Assembly: GCF_040958095.1 (NCBI RefSeq)
Contig: NC_091219.1
Coordinates: 24,209,702-24,273,701 of the forward strand
Direction of reading: 5' to 3'
DNA: 64,000 nucleotides
Source of the DNA: Procambarus clarkii
Lineage: Eukaryota; Arthropoda; Malacostraca; Decapoda; Cambaridae
The notes under the pieces were generated by a model. The model saw only the letters and a program-made list of their open reading frames with translations. It made no database searches and was not told the DNA's origin. The translations under genes and the position numbers were made by a program. Positions 52,363 through 63,601 of the stretch are shown here, one piece after another (within the stretch, counting starts at the first letter, position 1; each line of letters begins with the position of its first letter).

Positions 52363-52384
52363 TTCCAAACTTTCCATACAAGTT

Positions 52385-52485
52385 TGTTCACATTTGTGTT
52401 GCTCACGTGACCACCGAGTGAGATGATTCGATGAAATATTTATGCCCTGTGTGACCACCGAGTTACATCCGCCACCAAGATAATG
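52385..52485 (+). mobile_element. Diverged fragment of the palindrome SINE
   Basis: cacatttgtgttgctcacgtg, then gagatgattcgatgaaat and atgccctgtgtgaccaccg, resembles the 5' part of the SINE forming the palindrome at 23454-23940. It is much decayed. Confidence 0.5.
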
Positions 52486-52623
52486 TTATTAAAACAAGAC
52501 TAAAGCCAGTGCACTAAAACAGAAGCAAAAAAGGAACAGGGAAAAAGGAGGAATCCCCACCTCCATTTAAAACTTTGACCCAAATATCACAGTTACAAAG
52601 TTATCGCGAATGACCGAACTCAA

Positions 52624-52695
52624 TTACGGGCTCACCATAGCCCGTGCTACATGGACATTTCGTTCTGAGTAGCTAAATCTAAAACAACAACAACA
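52624..52695 (+). mobile_element. Small double-hairpin SINE with (AAC)n tail, copy 3
   Basis: attacgggctcaccatagcc, gtgctacatgg, ctaaatctaaaacaacaac. It is followed after 52 bp by copy 4 in the same orientation. Confidence 0.75.
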
Positions 52696-52747
52696 ACCAC
52701 CGAGCTGTAACTTAGTTACAGTCCCGCTCCTGTGCCAGGTAAGTTCA

Positions 52748-52818
52748 CTACGGGCTCACCATAGCCCGTGCTACTTGCAACTTTTGTTCCCAGTAGCTGA
52801 ATTTAAAACAACAACATC
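52748..52818 (+). mobile_element. Small double-hairpin SINE with (AAC)n tail, copy 4
   Basis: actacgggctcaccatagcc, gtgctacttgc, ctgaatttaaaacaacaac. The upstream words cccgctcctgtgccaggtaa are shared with copy 2 at 43431, so the full element extends further 5' than the hairpin pair. Confidence 0.75.
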
Positions 52819-52907
52819 ATCCCCTCTCGCAGGATGGTTAGTCATACATGGAATCAGGGGAAACATGAAATGCGAGGCTGATCTATTATTCTCTCTCTGT
52901 CTCTGTC

Positions 52908-52958
<51 letters not shown>

Positions 52959-53715
52959 GCCAATATTGTTTTCCTAATCCCGATACTTGATCCCCTTTGA
53001 CATTAGTGCTCCTGATATTTAAAACCCTGCCCATCAAACCCTCAATTATGTAGAACACACTCAAGCTGCTTCTAACTTATTCATTCAATTATAAGGCAAT
53101 TACACCGATTCTTCTTTTATTTCTATTTTGGTTTGGAAACTGGTAATTGTGGGAAGGAGTGAGAGCGGTGGTGGGGAGAGGGGAGAGTTATGTTGCTGCT
53201 TCATGTGTGCCTGCTTGTTGGTCTGTCTGTATGTCTGTATGTCTGTATGTCTAGCTTAATGTTTGCATGGTTGTCTGTATATCTGTGTGTATGACTGTTC
53301 GGATTTGCTTGACTCAAAATCTGTATGTATGTCTGTCTCTGTATATCTATATGTTTTCTTTCTCCCCCCCCCCCCCCTCCGTCTCTCTGTCTGTCTGTCT
53401 CTCTGTCTCTCTCTCTGTATACTAAGCAGGGTAGAGTTACACTAGAAATGTTATTGAAATTCCTAGTGAAGTTGCAAGCAAGAGCTGCTATCCTACATCA
53501 GCTCAGCTGAAGCCTAGCCTTAGAGATTAATTTATTTGACGAGATTAGAATGTGTAGCCATTATGATGAAACTAACTCCTATACTGAGCTACTATCATAT
53601 AAGGCACAGGATGAGCTAGGAGGCAACTCTATGTATAGCCTTCACATGTTCGTTTGACTTAATATCTCGCGTGTCAACGTGTAAAGCAAACCAGGTCCCA
53701 GATGCGAGTCAGCCT
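52819..53715. other. Unique sequence with CT/TGTC-rich tracts
   Basis: CT and gtct repeats at 52891-52960, gtctgtat words at 53221-53260 and a C run at 53366-53379. No gene was recognised. Confidence 0.5.
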
Positions 53716-53754
53716 GGGAATGAATGTTTGCTTATTGAGCAAACATTCATTCCC
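53716..53754. repeat. Perfect 17-bp hairpin
   Basis: gggaatgaatgtttgct pairs perfectly with agcaaacattcattccc across a 5-base loop. It is followed by further aatgaatt words. Confidence 0.92.
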
Positions 53755-53797
53755 TTGGAAATGAATGGAACAAAAATGGAAATGAATTCATTCCGTT

Positions 53798-53876
53798 CTT
53801 GGAAAGGCCGTTATCAGCAGGAGGCTGTTGATGGCTGAGCGTCTTGTGTTACTGGTGCCAACGTCTGGTTGGTGTT
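53798..53876 (+). repeat. Dispersed ~80-bp repeat, copy 1
   Basis: gttcttggaaaggccgttat, then ggctgagcgtcttgtgtta. It matches 54790-54872 with a few differences. Identity unknown. Confidence 0.8.
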
Positions 53877-54459
53877 GACGGCTCTGACGTTCACACCAGA
53901 CTTGCTTGTTAGTGAGGAGCCGTCTCGCAAGGTTCTCTACCTTGTCTAAAATTGTGATGAATGATGGGGGGGGGGGGGGGGGGGGGCAGATAGTTCAAGA
54001 GGGCATCCCTATGGCCTTGTGTTTCATGTAAGATTTTGCCACCTCCCTCCCTCCCTCCCTCCCTCTCATCTCTCTCATCTCTCTCTCACCACCGCCCTAG
54101 GTGATGAGAGCCTCTCCGCTGTCACAACATTGAAACTCACTTTACAAGCTCCGAGGAGTTGAGCTGTTTCCCTTATTAGAGCAGCTGGGATCCGCGCGTG
54201 TACGATCACGTCCCGGACACGTTCACATTGTTGTATATTGTATTGTGTCATTATACACAAAGAACAATTATAACAAGAGACGTGGAACAAAGAGCGGTTC
54301 AGAGAATGAAACGGATCAAATAATACAAAATTCGCATTTTAATTTCTTAAATAAAATCAGCATCAATTATGACTTTTAGAATAACTTATTACACTTAATG
54401 AGGCAATTATGAGGATACAACGCTTAGCCGGTATGATAATATAGAACAAGGAGCTGAGG
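53877..54459. other. Unique sequence, no gene recognised
   Basis: A G run of about 20 at 53966-53986 and a ccct-rich stretch at 54040-54080. Confidence 0.45.
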
Positions 54460-54711
54460 TGTGAGGGACAAGGAGCTGGGATATGAGAACAAGGTGCTGG
54501 GATATGAGAACAAGGAGCTGGGATATGAGAACAAGGTGCTGGGATATGAGAACAAGGCGCTGAGATATGAGAACAAGGCGCTGAGATATGAGAACAAGGC
54601 GCTGAGATATGAGAACAAGGCGCTGGGATATGAGAACAAGGCGCTGAGATATGAGAACAAGGCGCTGGGATATGAGAACAAGGCGCTGGGATATGAGAAC
54701 AAGGCGCCCGA
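54460..54711. repeat. 21-bp minisatellite, ~12 copies
   Basis: Units gatatgagaacaaggcgctg plus one base. The seven-codon unit explains the open frames on both strands. Confidence 0.95.
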
Positions 54712-54789
54712 GTCAACCCCCAAAAGCTTTTGCCAATTTGAGTAATTGGTGGGTTAAGTGTGACAATATAGAACAAGTATATATTGAGA

Positions 54790-54872
54790 GATGTTCTTGG
54801 AAAGGCCGTTATCAGCATGAGGCTGTTTTAATGGCTGAACGTCTTGAGTTACGGGTTCCAACGTTTGGTTGA
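54790..54872 (+). repeat. Dispersed ~80-bp repeat, copy 2
   Basis: gttcttggaaaggccgttat, then ggctgaacgtcttgagtta. Counterpart of 53798-53876. Confidence 0.8.
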
Positions 54873-55196
54873 ACCAGGTGGGGGTGATTTGGGAGAATAC
54901 TGACCTCATACATAACAGTAAGTCCACCAACATCTTGAAGGCTCATGTGAGATTGGCTTTTGGACTGAGTGCGTCTCAGCGTTGCCTTTGGTTTTTACGC
55001 TTCTGGTTAGGGGGAAAAACACTTCAGATTCGAAGCTGTTTACATTCTGAGATGAGAGGAGGGGGAGGGGGGGGGTGGTCACCTGATGGTGAAGTGCCTC
55101 ATTGTTTCGTGTCGTCACTCATACATTCATCACACCCGTTGATTGGCATATGGTTCCAATTGGTCGGCTTCATCATATGCCACAGGCGGAGGCTGA

Positions 55197-55388
55197 AACA
55201 CATGGGGCAGAGTTTCTTTCACCCTGATGCATCTGTTCACCTAGCAGTAAATAGGTCCCTGGGAGTTAGACGGCTGCTACGGGCTGCTTCCTGGGGGATG
55301 TGTAACAAAAAGGAGGCCTTGGTCGATTACCGGGCCGCGTGGACGCTAAGCCCCGAAATCATCTCAAGATAACTTCAAGATAACAGGA
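55197..55388 (+). mobile_element. tRNA-derived SINE 'cctgacagctgag', headless copy
   Basis: gcagagtttctttcaccctg, gtaaataggtccctgggag and acgctaagccccgaaatcat match the SINE body. The head is replaced by unrelated sequence. Confidence 0.85.
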
Positions 55389-55462
55389 CTTGAAATCGGA
55401 AGCGGTACCTCTCGCTATCACATCACTAGTTGTAGTCGAGTAAGTAAGTAGGTAGTGGTCTT

Positions 55463-56048
55463 TTTTGTGTAGTGACGCTTTTTGTGTAGTGACGCTTTTT
55501 GTGTAGTGACGCTTTTTGTGTAGTGACGCTTTTTGTGTAGTGACGCTTTTTGTGTAGTGACGCTTTTTGTGTAGTGACGCTTTTTGTGTAGTGACGCTTT
55601 TTGTGTAGTGACGCTTTTTGTGTAGTGACGCTTTTTGTGTAGTGACGCTTTTTGTGTAGTGACGCTTTTTGTGTAGTGACGCTTTTTGTGTAGTGACGCT
55701 TTTTGTGTAGTGACGCTTTTTGTGTAGTGACGCTTTTTGTGTAGTGACGCTTTTTGTGTAGTGACGCTTTTTGTGTAGTGACGCTTTTTGTGTAGTGACG
55801 CTTTTTGTGTAGTGACGCTTTTTGTGTAGTGACGCTTTTTGTGTAGTGACGCTTTTTGTGTAGTGACGCTTTTTGTGTAGTGACGCTTTTTGTGTAGTGA
55901 CGCTTTTTGTGTAGTGACGCTTTTTGTGTAGTGACGCTTTTTGTGTAGGACGCTTTTTGTGTAGGACGCTTTTTGTGTAGTGACGCTTTTTGTGTAGTGA
56001 CGCTTTTTGTGTAGGACGCTTTTTGTGTAGGACGCTTTTTGTGTAGGA
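55463..56048. repeat. 17-bp minisatellite, ~33 copies
   Basis: Tandem gtagtgacgctttttgt. Near the right end, several units lack two bases (gtaggacgc). The array is highly homogeneous. Confidence 0.97.
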
Positions 56049-56201
56049 AAGGAATGCTTTCTATCCTTTCTTTCTATAGTCTTCCCAGGCGGAGATAACG
56101 ACACAAAGCCCGTGTCACAATGATCTCTGACGTCAAATGACCTGCTTTCACTTCCCACCTCCATATAGGCAGTCTCCTCAACTCATAACACTTACTAACA
56201 A

Positions 56202-56450
56202 GGGGCCACATTCACGAAAGCACTTACGAACATGTACATCTTTTCTCAATCTTTGGCGGCTTCGTTTCCAATTATTAAACAGTTAATGAGCTCGGAAGCA
56301 CCAGGAGGCTGTTTATAACAATAACAACAGTTGAGTGGCAAGTTTTCATGCTAGTAAACTGTTTAATAAATGTAACCAAAGCCGTCAAAGAGTGAGGAAA
56401 GATGTACACGTTCGTAAGTGCTTGCGTAAGTGCTTTCGTGAATCTGGCCC
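56202..56450 (-). mobile_element. MITE-like element, copy 2 (inverted relative to copy 1)
   Basis: Begins ggggccacattcacgaaagc and ends gctttcgtgaatctggccc. The interior is the reverse complement order of the 4884 copy (ttattaaacagttaatgagc at left, gtaaactgtttaataaatgt at right). Confidence 0.82.
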
Positions 56451-56505
56451 AAGGCTTTTTGGGGTTGAGGCAGAGTGTTATGCCGTATGAGGAGTATAGT
56501 TCTGG

Positions 56506-56632
56506 GCCAGGATTCACCCAGCATTTACTTGTTCACTTACGAAGCCTGTGCATCTTCCTTCGACCATGGCGGCTTACTGTGTCATTATTAAACAGTTTAC
56601 GAGCTAGAAAACAGTTCAAGGTTATTATTATT
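56506..56632. mobile_element. Partial MITE copy
   Basis: gggccaggattcacccagca, then cttacgaagcctgtgcatct and ttattaaacagtttacgagc. It is the left part of the MITE only, beginning 56 bp after the previous copy. Confidence 0.65.
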
Positions 56633-57530
56633 ATAGTCTACCTCGTAAAGCTTCAGAGGTGGGATGTACAGGTATAGTAAGTAGACAGGTTGATGAGTCT
56701 CGGGACAGATCCTTTGATCCTAAAACCTTGCCTGGATGGTCTGGCCCTCGGTGGCACTGTTGGAGTGGCTCTCAACTCGGTTTACTGATCAAAGCTGCTG
56801 CCAGGTGTGCCACACAGCCTCTGTTGCTGGAATGTATCGGTGTGTGAGAGCAAGTTATGTCTTGGGAGAAGAGAAATGGGCAAAGAAAACGGGTTTGTAT
56901 TATTTTAGCTGTGAAAGGTGTCTTGTTAGAGGTACAAGTTATGTCACTCATCTGGAGCTGAAACCACCCCTGCAGCCCCCCCCTGACAGCCCCCTTATTC
57001 CCCCCCCCGTTGCCTCCCCTTCACCCCCCCCCCCTGGTCACCCTTCACCACCTGCTCCCCTCCCTCACTCTCTAAATACTCTCACAACAGCTATCGCGCC
57101 TTTACTCATATACCTCTCTCCTACCCCCTGCCTTCCCTCACCCCCCCCCCAACCACCTTCCTGACCTACTACGAAAAGCAATCTACTCCCTCCGTCTCTC
57201 CTGACACCGTGGAGCATCAAGAAGCGCAAGGGGAACCATCTGAGGGCCCACTGACGTACATCAAGTGACCGCTTGAGGCCCACTCCGGGCGCTCATGTCC
57301 TCTGTGACTGGTGTGGGACCATACGTGATGGTGGGGCCACGACCATGGGAAGCAACATACATACACATGGCTCATGTATGTTGCATGTTGGTCACCGCTG
57401 TGGTTCCTATGCTGGAGAAAGGGGCGCTGCTGTATTTTGCATGTTGAGGTAAAGAAATACAGTACAGGCCGGTTATATGGACTAATTCAGGGCAAACATA
57501 TCTTTCTTCCGTTCACTGTCAGTCCAAGAC
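56633..57530. other. Unique sequence with C-rich stretch
   Basis: C runs at 56976-57040 and 57138-57150. A plus-strand open frame at 56736-57164 ends in low-complexity proline codons. No domain was recognised. Confidence 0.4.
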
Positions 57531-57872
57531 CTACTTAATGACGTCACGTGTCACTTAATGACGTGACGTTTTACTTAATGACGTCACGTTTTACTTAATG
57601 ACGTGACGTGTCACTTAATGACGTCACGTGTTATCTAGTAACATCCCGTGTCGCCTAATAACGTCGGGAATTACTTAGTTACGTTACGAGTTGTTTACCA
57701 ACTTCAAGAGTTACTAAAGGACGTTTTGTGTTACTTGAGATGTGACGAGTAACTTGGTGTCGTAACGTGTTACTTCTCTTCTTTATAGTACAGTTTGTGT
57801 GACGGTCTGTGTTACTTAATGACGTCACGACTTACTTATTGACTCCAAGCGTTACTCAATAACGTCACTTGC
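57531..57872. repeat. 20-bp repeat carrying CRE motifs, grading from exact to decayed
   Basis: The left five units (57531-57640) repeat ttaatgacgtcacgtgtcac with cgtg/cgtt variants. TGACGTCA or TGACGTGA occurs at 57539, 57559, 57579, 57599 and 57619, some overlapping CACGTG. To the right, units become degenerate (ttacttagttacgttacgag and so on) but restore TGACGTCA near 57819. TGACGTCA is the known CREB/ATF site, but a regulatory role is inference only. Confidence 0.88.
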
Positions 57873-59016
57873 GGTGTCAGAAACGCAATTGTTTACATAA
57901 AAAAGGTCCTAAGCCCAGTTAACCTAACGTGCCGTAACCTAACACAGTTTACCTAACCTATTTGAACCACCTATTTTAATCTAACTTATTCTAACCTAAC
58001 CAGATTTAATATAAGCTACCCCCTCCCCCCGACCTAACCAAAGTTATACCCATAACCTATCCTGCTAAAAGGTAACATTTTTCATGGTAAAAAGAAAAAA
58101 AAAAAGGTCTTCCGCCTTCCCCATTCCCTGCCTATTAGCCCTTCAGAGGGTCGGCAGTTCCGTATGTGGGCTCCAGTTACCACGGAACAGCGTGTCGTAA
58201 TTTAACTTAAATAGGTCCGTTTCAGGTGTTACGACCTTGTAAGTCGCGACCTACGACTGCGACCTATTCTCAGAAGCCTCCGAGACGCCCAGCTGGGAGA
58301 TCTCAGCAAGTAGTTGTGGGGTTAATCTGTCCTTCTGTATTCTTGCCTTGCTTTATTCTCTCTCTCTCTCTCTCTCTCTCTCCGCTTGTGTCTCTGTTTT
58401 ATTTGCTTGATATCTTTGTTTATTTGTCTGTGTCGTCGAGATTTTGTTCCTTTTTTTTTTATTTTCCTGTGTTGTATACTGTTTGTGTCGTAGACCATTT
58501 GTTATGGTACACACACACCACGTGTTACGGTACACACACACACTATGTGTTACGGTACACACACCACGTGTTACGGTACACACACACTGTGTTACGGTAC
58601 ACACACACACACTATGTGTTACGGTACACACACACACACCACGTGTTATGGAGAGGCTGGGAGAGTCCACTCTCATGTTTTGCATTTTTATTAAAAATTG
58701 TTCTGACTCTAAATTCTCTTCGGCACTCTGAACCTGTCCAAAACATTTTTCTTTTGGTTTTCTCTCTGTTCCACGTTCCATGTTTTATCTTTATATTTCT
58801 TTGTTCGTCCTCTTAGAGTTTGACTTATCTTATATATTCCTCCATCCTGTTAAGGGCACCTTCACGGGCGAGGGGCTGAGAACGGTCTTCTTTCTGACGT
58901 GAAACTTTATTATGCAGTTTTGATATAGACATTTCCTACTAAATATATATTTATAAATTAAAAAGTTCGAGGATGTAGGCCAGAGCCTTTAGGCTAGTCT
59001 CACCCAACTTTGCACT
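57873..59016. other. Unique sequence with short repeats, no gene recognised
   Basis: cctaacct words at 57915-58000. A CACACA/acgtgttacggta repeat at 58505-58645 (period about 22-28). A short (CT)n at 58361-58382. Confidence 0.5.
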
Positions 59017-59093
59017 TTGATTACTGTAGGGTATGTGCCCAGCATGGTCGGGTTGGGGATGGCACGAGTCCACTTGACACCATGTCAATTGTT
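59017..59093 (+). repeat. Dispersed ~80-bp repeat, copy A
   Basis: actttgattactgtagggta through cttgacaccatgtcaattgt. Nearly identical to 59870-59950. Less similar relatives may be at 47120-47200. Confidence 0.85.
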
Positions 59094-59365
59094 TGTTTGT
59101 TTTATCTCTGTTTAATATAAAACATTCACCGATGTGCACAATTTAGTTTAAACAAATTCTATCAGACCTCGCCTAGGTGTTCATGACGTCATCAACACCG
59201 GATCCACCTAGATACCCCCGCCCCCAGTACAAGTGCCAGTCCTCAATACTCTTGTTCATTTGAGAGGTGTTCAGGCGGTCATATGCCGCCCACCAGTGAA
59301 GACTCTCGCTGTCTTTACCCGCGCTGCTGCTGCTGCTACAGCCGCTGCCCCCACAGATAGACAGA

Positions 59366-59456
59366 GAGACATAGAGAGAGAGAGAGAGAGCGAGATAGAG
59401 CGAGATAGAGAGAGAGAGAGCGAGAGAGAGCGAGAGAGAGCGAGAGAGAGCGAGAG
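59366..59456. repeat. (GA)n microsatellite with CGA interruptions
   Basis: gagagagcgagatagagcga-type tract. Confidence 0.93.
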
Positions 59457-59869
59457 ACCATTGGACAACCCCAGCTCCCACGGGTATCCTACTTAATGCA
59501 TTATAGACAAATAAAGTATCCCATCTAATGACAAATTATCCCATGACATAAATTATCCCATGACATAAATTATCCCATGACATAAATTATCCCATGACAC
59601 AGACAAACAAGTATACTTACATTTTGGTGTTTCTTTATATTTTAGTTTAACGTGTTGGCGTTTGGGGAGTTTTAGTCTTGATGCAATGGACTCAACCTCG
59701 CAATACCTAAAAGTCAGCTTCCTGTTGTTGTGTAGTGAATTAAAAGTCAGTTTCCTGCTGCTAGCTATCACACACTGAAGCGTAGAGCTGGTCGACTCTG
59801 GACCACCTGTCCCTCACTCCAGGGTCAGGTGAGTGACCTAGGACAACCAGGATGAGTGACCCTGGATTA

Positions 59870-59950
59870 CACTTTGATTACTGTAGGGTATGTGCCCAGC
59901 ATAGTCGGGTTAGGGATAGCACGAGTCCACTTGACACCATGTCAATTGTC
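59870..59950 (+). repeat. Dispersed ~80-bp repeat, copy B
   Basis: Same sequence as 59017-59093 with about four differences, in the same orientation, 853 bp away. Confidence 0.85.
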
Positions 59951-60752
59951 AATCAACCTAGATGATGATGAAGATGAAGCCACCCAAAAGGTGGCACGGG
60001 CATGAACAGCCCGTAAGTGGTGGCCCTTTGGAGCCATTACCAGTATCTTTAGCTGATACTGGAGATCTGTGGAGGTGCGACTGCACCCTACGGAGAGGTC
60101 GTGACCTCCCAAATCAACCTAGGACACACTCCCAAATACACTCAAATAGGGAAAAGATTTTTGTGTTCACGAGTGGCTTAGTTTTACCATGTTAGTTATC
60201 ACTCTAGATATGTGCTTCTGAGCTGACCTTATTACTCCTTCACAGTTCATATAATTAGAAATGATCAACCGTGAATGACATTTCCCTGGATTCCCGTAGT
60301 GCGGGTGCCTGAGGAGTTCAATGACGAGGGTTCGAGCCCATTGTATGGCCTCAATATGTTATCATAGATACATTATTGTGATTTCATCATGTATGAAATC
60401 GTTCTTTATCGTTCAGCCGGCATATACAGCATCTCTTTACTTACGCCATAACCAATCCCGTCTCTCAATCTCCCACAAAGAATAAAATCCAACGTCCTAC
60501 CCTAACCAGAAATACACGAACCCACATATCCAACCTAACCTTCCCAACCGGTACATAAAAAAAAAACGTGGATTTTTGCATAAAAAATTATACTTTTCAT
60601 AGAAGGCTGCATTTGTACGTTGGTTAGCATAACAAGATATTAGTGGAAAGGACAGGTTGACGAGCCATGGCTCGTCCTGGTGGTTAGTGTTTAGTTAGTT
60701 GGTGGTTAGTTAGTTAGCTCACACACAAACATTCCATCGTCACATGTCTCAC
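59951..60752. other. Unique sequence, no gene recognised
   Basis: A tRNA-like trace at 60298-60345 (gtgcgggtgcctgaggag, gagggttcgagcccattg) is probably an old SINE. If the minus-strand gene at 60753 is real, this is its first intron. Confidence 0.45.
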
Positions 60753-60863
60753 CTGACTTCTGGGCGACTCACACCTCACGCTCCACTTCTTGGGCTTCAC
60801 GTCAAAATGTGTTCCTCGCTGACCAGTACTTGACAGAGGTGGACCTCGGGGCGACCCAGCCAT
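60753..60863 (-). CDS. Candidate first coding exon of an unrecognised minus-strand gene
   Basis: An ATG at 60863 (context tctggATGg) opens 37 codons, MAGSPRGPPLSSTGQRGTHF then DVKPKKWSVRCESPRSQ, and reaches gtcag|gtgaga, a near-ideal splice donor at 60752, in phase 0. It lies directly downstream of the promoter-like cluster at 60895-61040. I do not recognise the peptide and saw no second exon, which could lie far to the left. It could also be a non-coding first exon or chance. Confidence 0.35.
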
Positions 60864-60894
60864 CCAGAAAGTGTTCGATATTGGAGCGAGTAGT

Positions 60895-61040
60895 GTCAAG
60901 TGTCAAGTGCTGAGTGACTGGTCCTCCCGCCCCACCCCACACTCCCACCTGACCAATCACAGACAGCCAAATCACGGATCGTGACGTCGACCTTCCTGAC
61001 GTCACTGAAATAACATCGTAGTCAATAGCGCCATCTTGGG
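60895..61040 (-). promoter_or_regulatory. Candidate TATA-less promoter (YY1-like, CRE, CCAAT, GC box)
   Basis: In minus-strand order: a YY1-like caagatggcgc (61028-61038), CRE TGACGTCA (60997-61004), a second CRE-like tgacgtcg (60982-60989), CCAAT as attgg (60953-60957), and a GC/CACCC box (about 60926-60940). A tandem cacttgacacttgaca follows (about 60894-60910). The spacing and GC content stand out from the AT-rich surroundings. No TATA box is visible. The motifs are seen; promoter activity is inferred. Confidence 0.5.
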
Positions 61041-61440
61041 GTGATAGAAATTTACAATGTAATTTGTAACAAAAGTCCTCTCCATTTCCGAGCAGCAGTG
61101 TGTAATTTATATCCCTACTAATAACTCATTGTATCATGTTCCAATGCATATTATACAAATACAAATTATTATTAGTAGTAGTATAACCGAGACGTTCAAA
61201 TTATTTTTTGGGTTGCATTACGGCTTTCAAAACAGGCAGATTAGAAAATAATAGGACTGTGTTTACCTTTGAGGCCGCTGCCCCATTATCTTATCTGGGC
61301 CTCCCAGTGAGCGCTGCACACTGCTCGATATTTACCAGGAACTGACAACAGCTCCACACTGAAATTACAATAGCACGATGTATCACTGAGACAATCTTTG
61401 GAAGAGGACGGTGGGACTCGGACCAGCGTCCCGGGGAGCA
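61041..61440. other. AT-rich DNA, no gene recognised
   Basis: No supported feature. Confidence 0.45.
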
Positions 61441-62290
61441 CCAGATGCACGTTTTTTTATTATTAATTTTTACATGGAAAACATGCGAACAAGAACAAGA
61501 AAATGTCGTACAGAATAAAACAAATAAAAAACACAATGAAACACAAACAAAAGTACAAAACCATAGGCCAGAAGGGCCTACAAAAACAGGAACAGAAGTA
61601 CATGACATTTCACAAAACAGTAAACAGGACACAGAACAGGACGCACAAACACACATCACACAGGCAACACACAAACCAGTCAGAAGGCACAAAAGGACAC
61701 ACACAACAAACACACAACACAAAAAAGGACAAACCAGGCCAGATATGCCACATTGAATTCACATAACCAAAACAGACACGCAGACAGAACCCGAACACAC
61801 AGTACAAAAAACGGGGAGTACAAAACACAAACAAACACACACAGACAGCCAGACAAAGAAAACAGACCGGCACACACAGGAACCTGGAACATAAAGCATA
61901 AAACAGAAAAATACACAAAAAATACAGGAAAAAATGTAAACAAAGACACAGTACCACAGGGCGATGGGCCCCACAACAAACACATCAAGGGGAGGCGAAG
62001 TAACACATGCCGCCCTCTACATGGTTTGTCCGCAAATTCCGCTACCGGAAACCCTATACAGTACACCTCCCAGCGAAGCCACACCTCAGGACGCTCACCA
62101 CGACGAAAACATTCACGAGGGTGCGCCATTATATCCGGAACTTCGGGCACGAATGCATGCACGCGGGGGACCCAAACAGTATCCAGGCAGAGGAAAAGCG
62201 GCGCCACATTACGGTCAGCAGTCAGAACAGTAGTTAGATCATCAACAGGTCGAAGACCAGCACCAGGCACAGCACCCGACCTAACCTAAC
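61441..62290. other. Strand-skewed region with open frames, unrecognised
   Basis: From 61441 to about 61960 the plus strand is very rich in A and C, with acacaaac- and acaggac-type words. From 61960 to 62290 composition becomes balanced and GC-richer. Open frames of 178 codons (plus, 61753-62289) and 196 codons (minus, 62270-61680) overlap. In the GC-richer half the minus frame (EVPDIMAHPRECFRRGERPE) looks protein-like, but I recognise no family. It ends in a cctaaccag...ctggttagg hairpin at about 62284-62313. Likely an unclassified mobile element. Confidence 0.35.
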
Positions 62291-62560
62291 CAGCTTACAT
62301 TAACTGGTTAGGTTACATTAGCCACTATTATCATTTACAGCATATGGGTGACGCATTTAGAGAGGATTTGAACGCAACAATGCTCGAGTACATACGTCAA
62401 CAGCCTCGAGTCATATGTAAAAGGATGTTCCTTCATAAATAGATGGTTTAGCAGCTGCATTAACGAGCATTTGGCCTATGCTGATGAGGATGGACTGGCG
62501 TCTCGGGTGACCTATGACGAGGTTCGATTCCACACCCTCTAACGCCTCCCTTTCCCCCCC

Positions 62561-62760
62561 GTCCAACCACTTGGGCTGGACGGTAGAGCGACGATCTCGT
62601 GTCATGCAGGTCGGCGTTCAATCCCCGTCCGTCCAAGTGGTTGGGCACTATTCCTTTCTCCCCGTCCCATCCCAAATCCTTATCCTGACCCCTTCCCAGT
62701 GCTATATAGTCGCAATGACTTGGTGCTTTCCTCTGATAGTTCCTTTCCTTCCCCCTCCCC
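62561..62760 (+). mobile_element. SINE family 'ccaaccactt', copy 3
   Basis: gtccaaccacttgggctgga, ggacggtagagcgac, ttcaatccccgtccgtcc, tcccatcccaaatccttatc, tatatagtcgcaatgacttg and the tctgatagttcc end. Full length. Confidence 0.85.
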
Positions 62761-63601
<841 letters not shown>

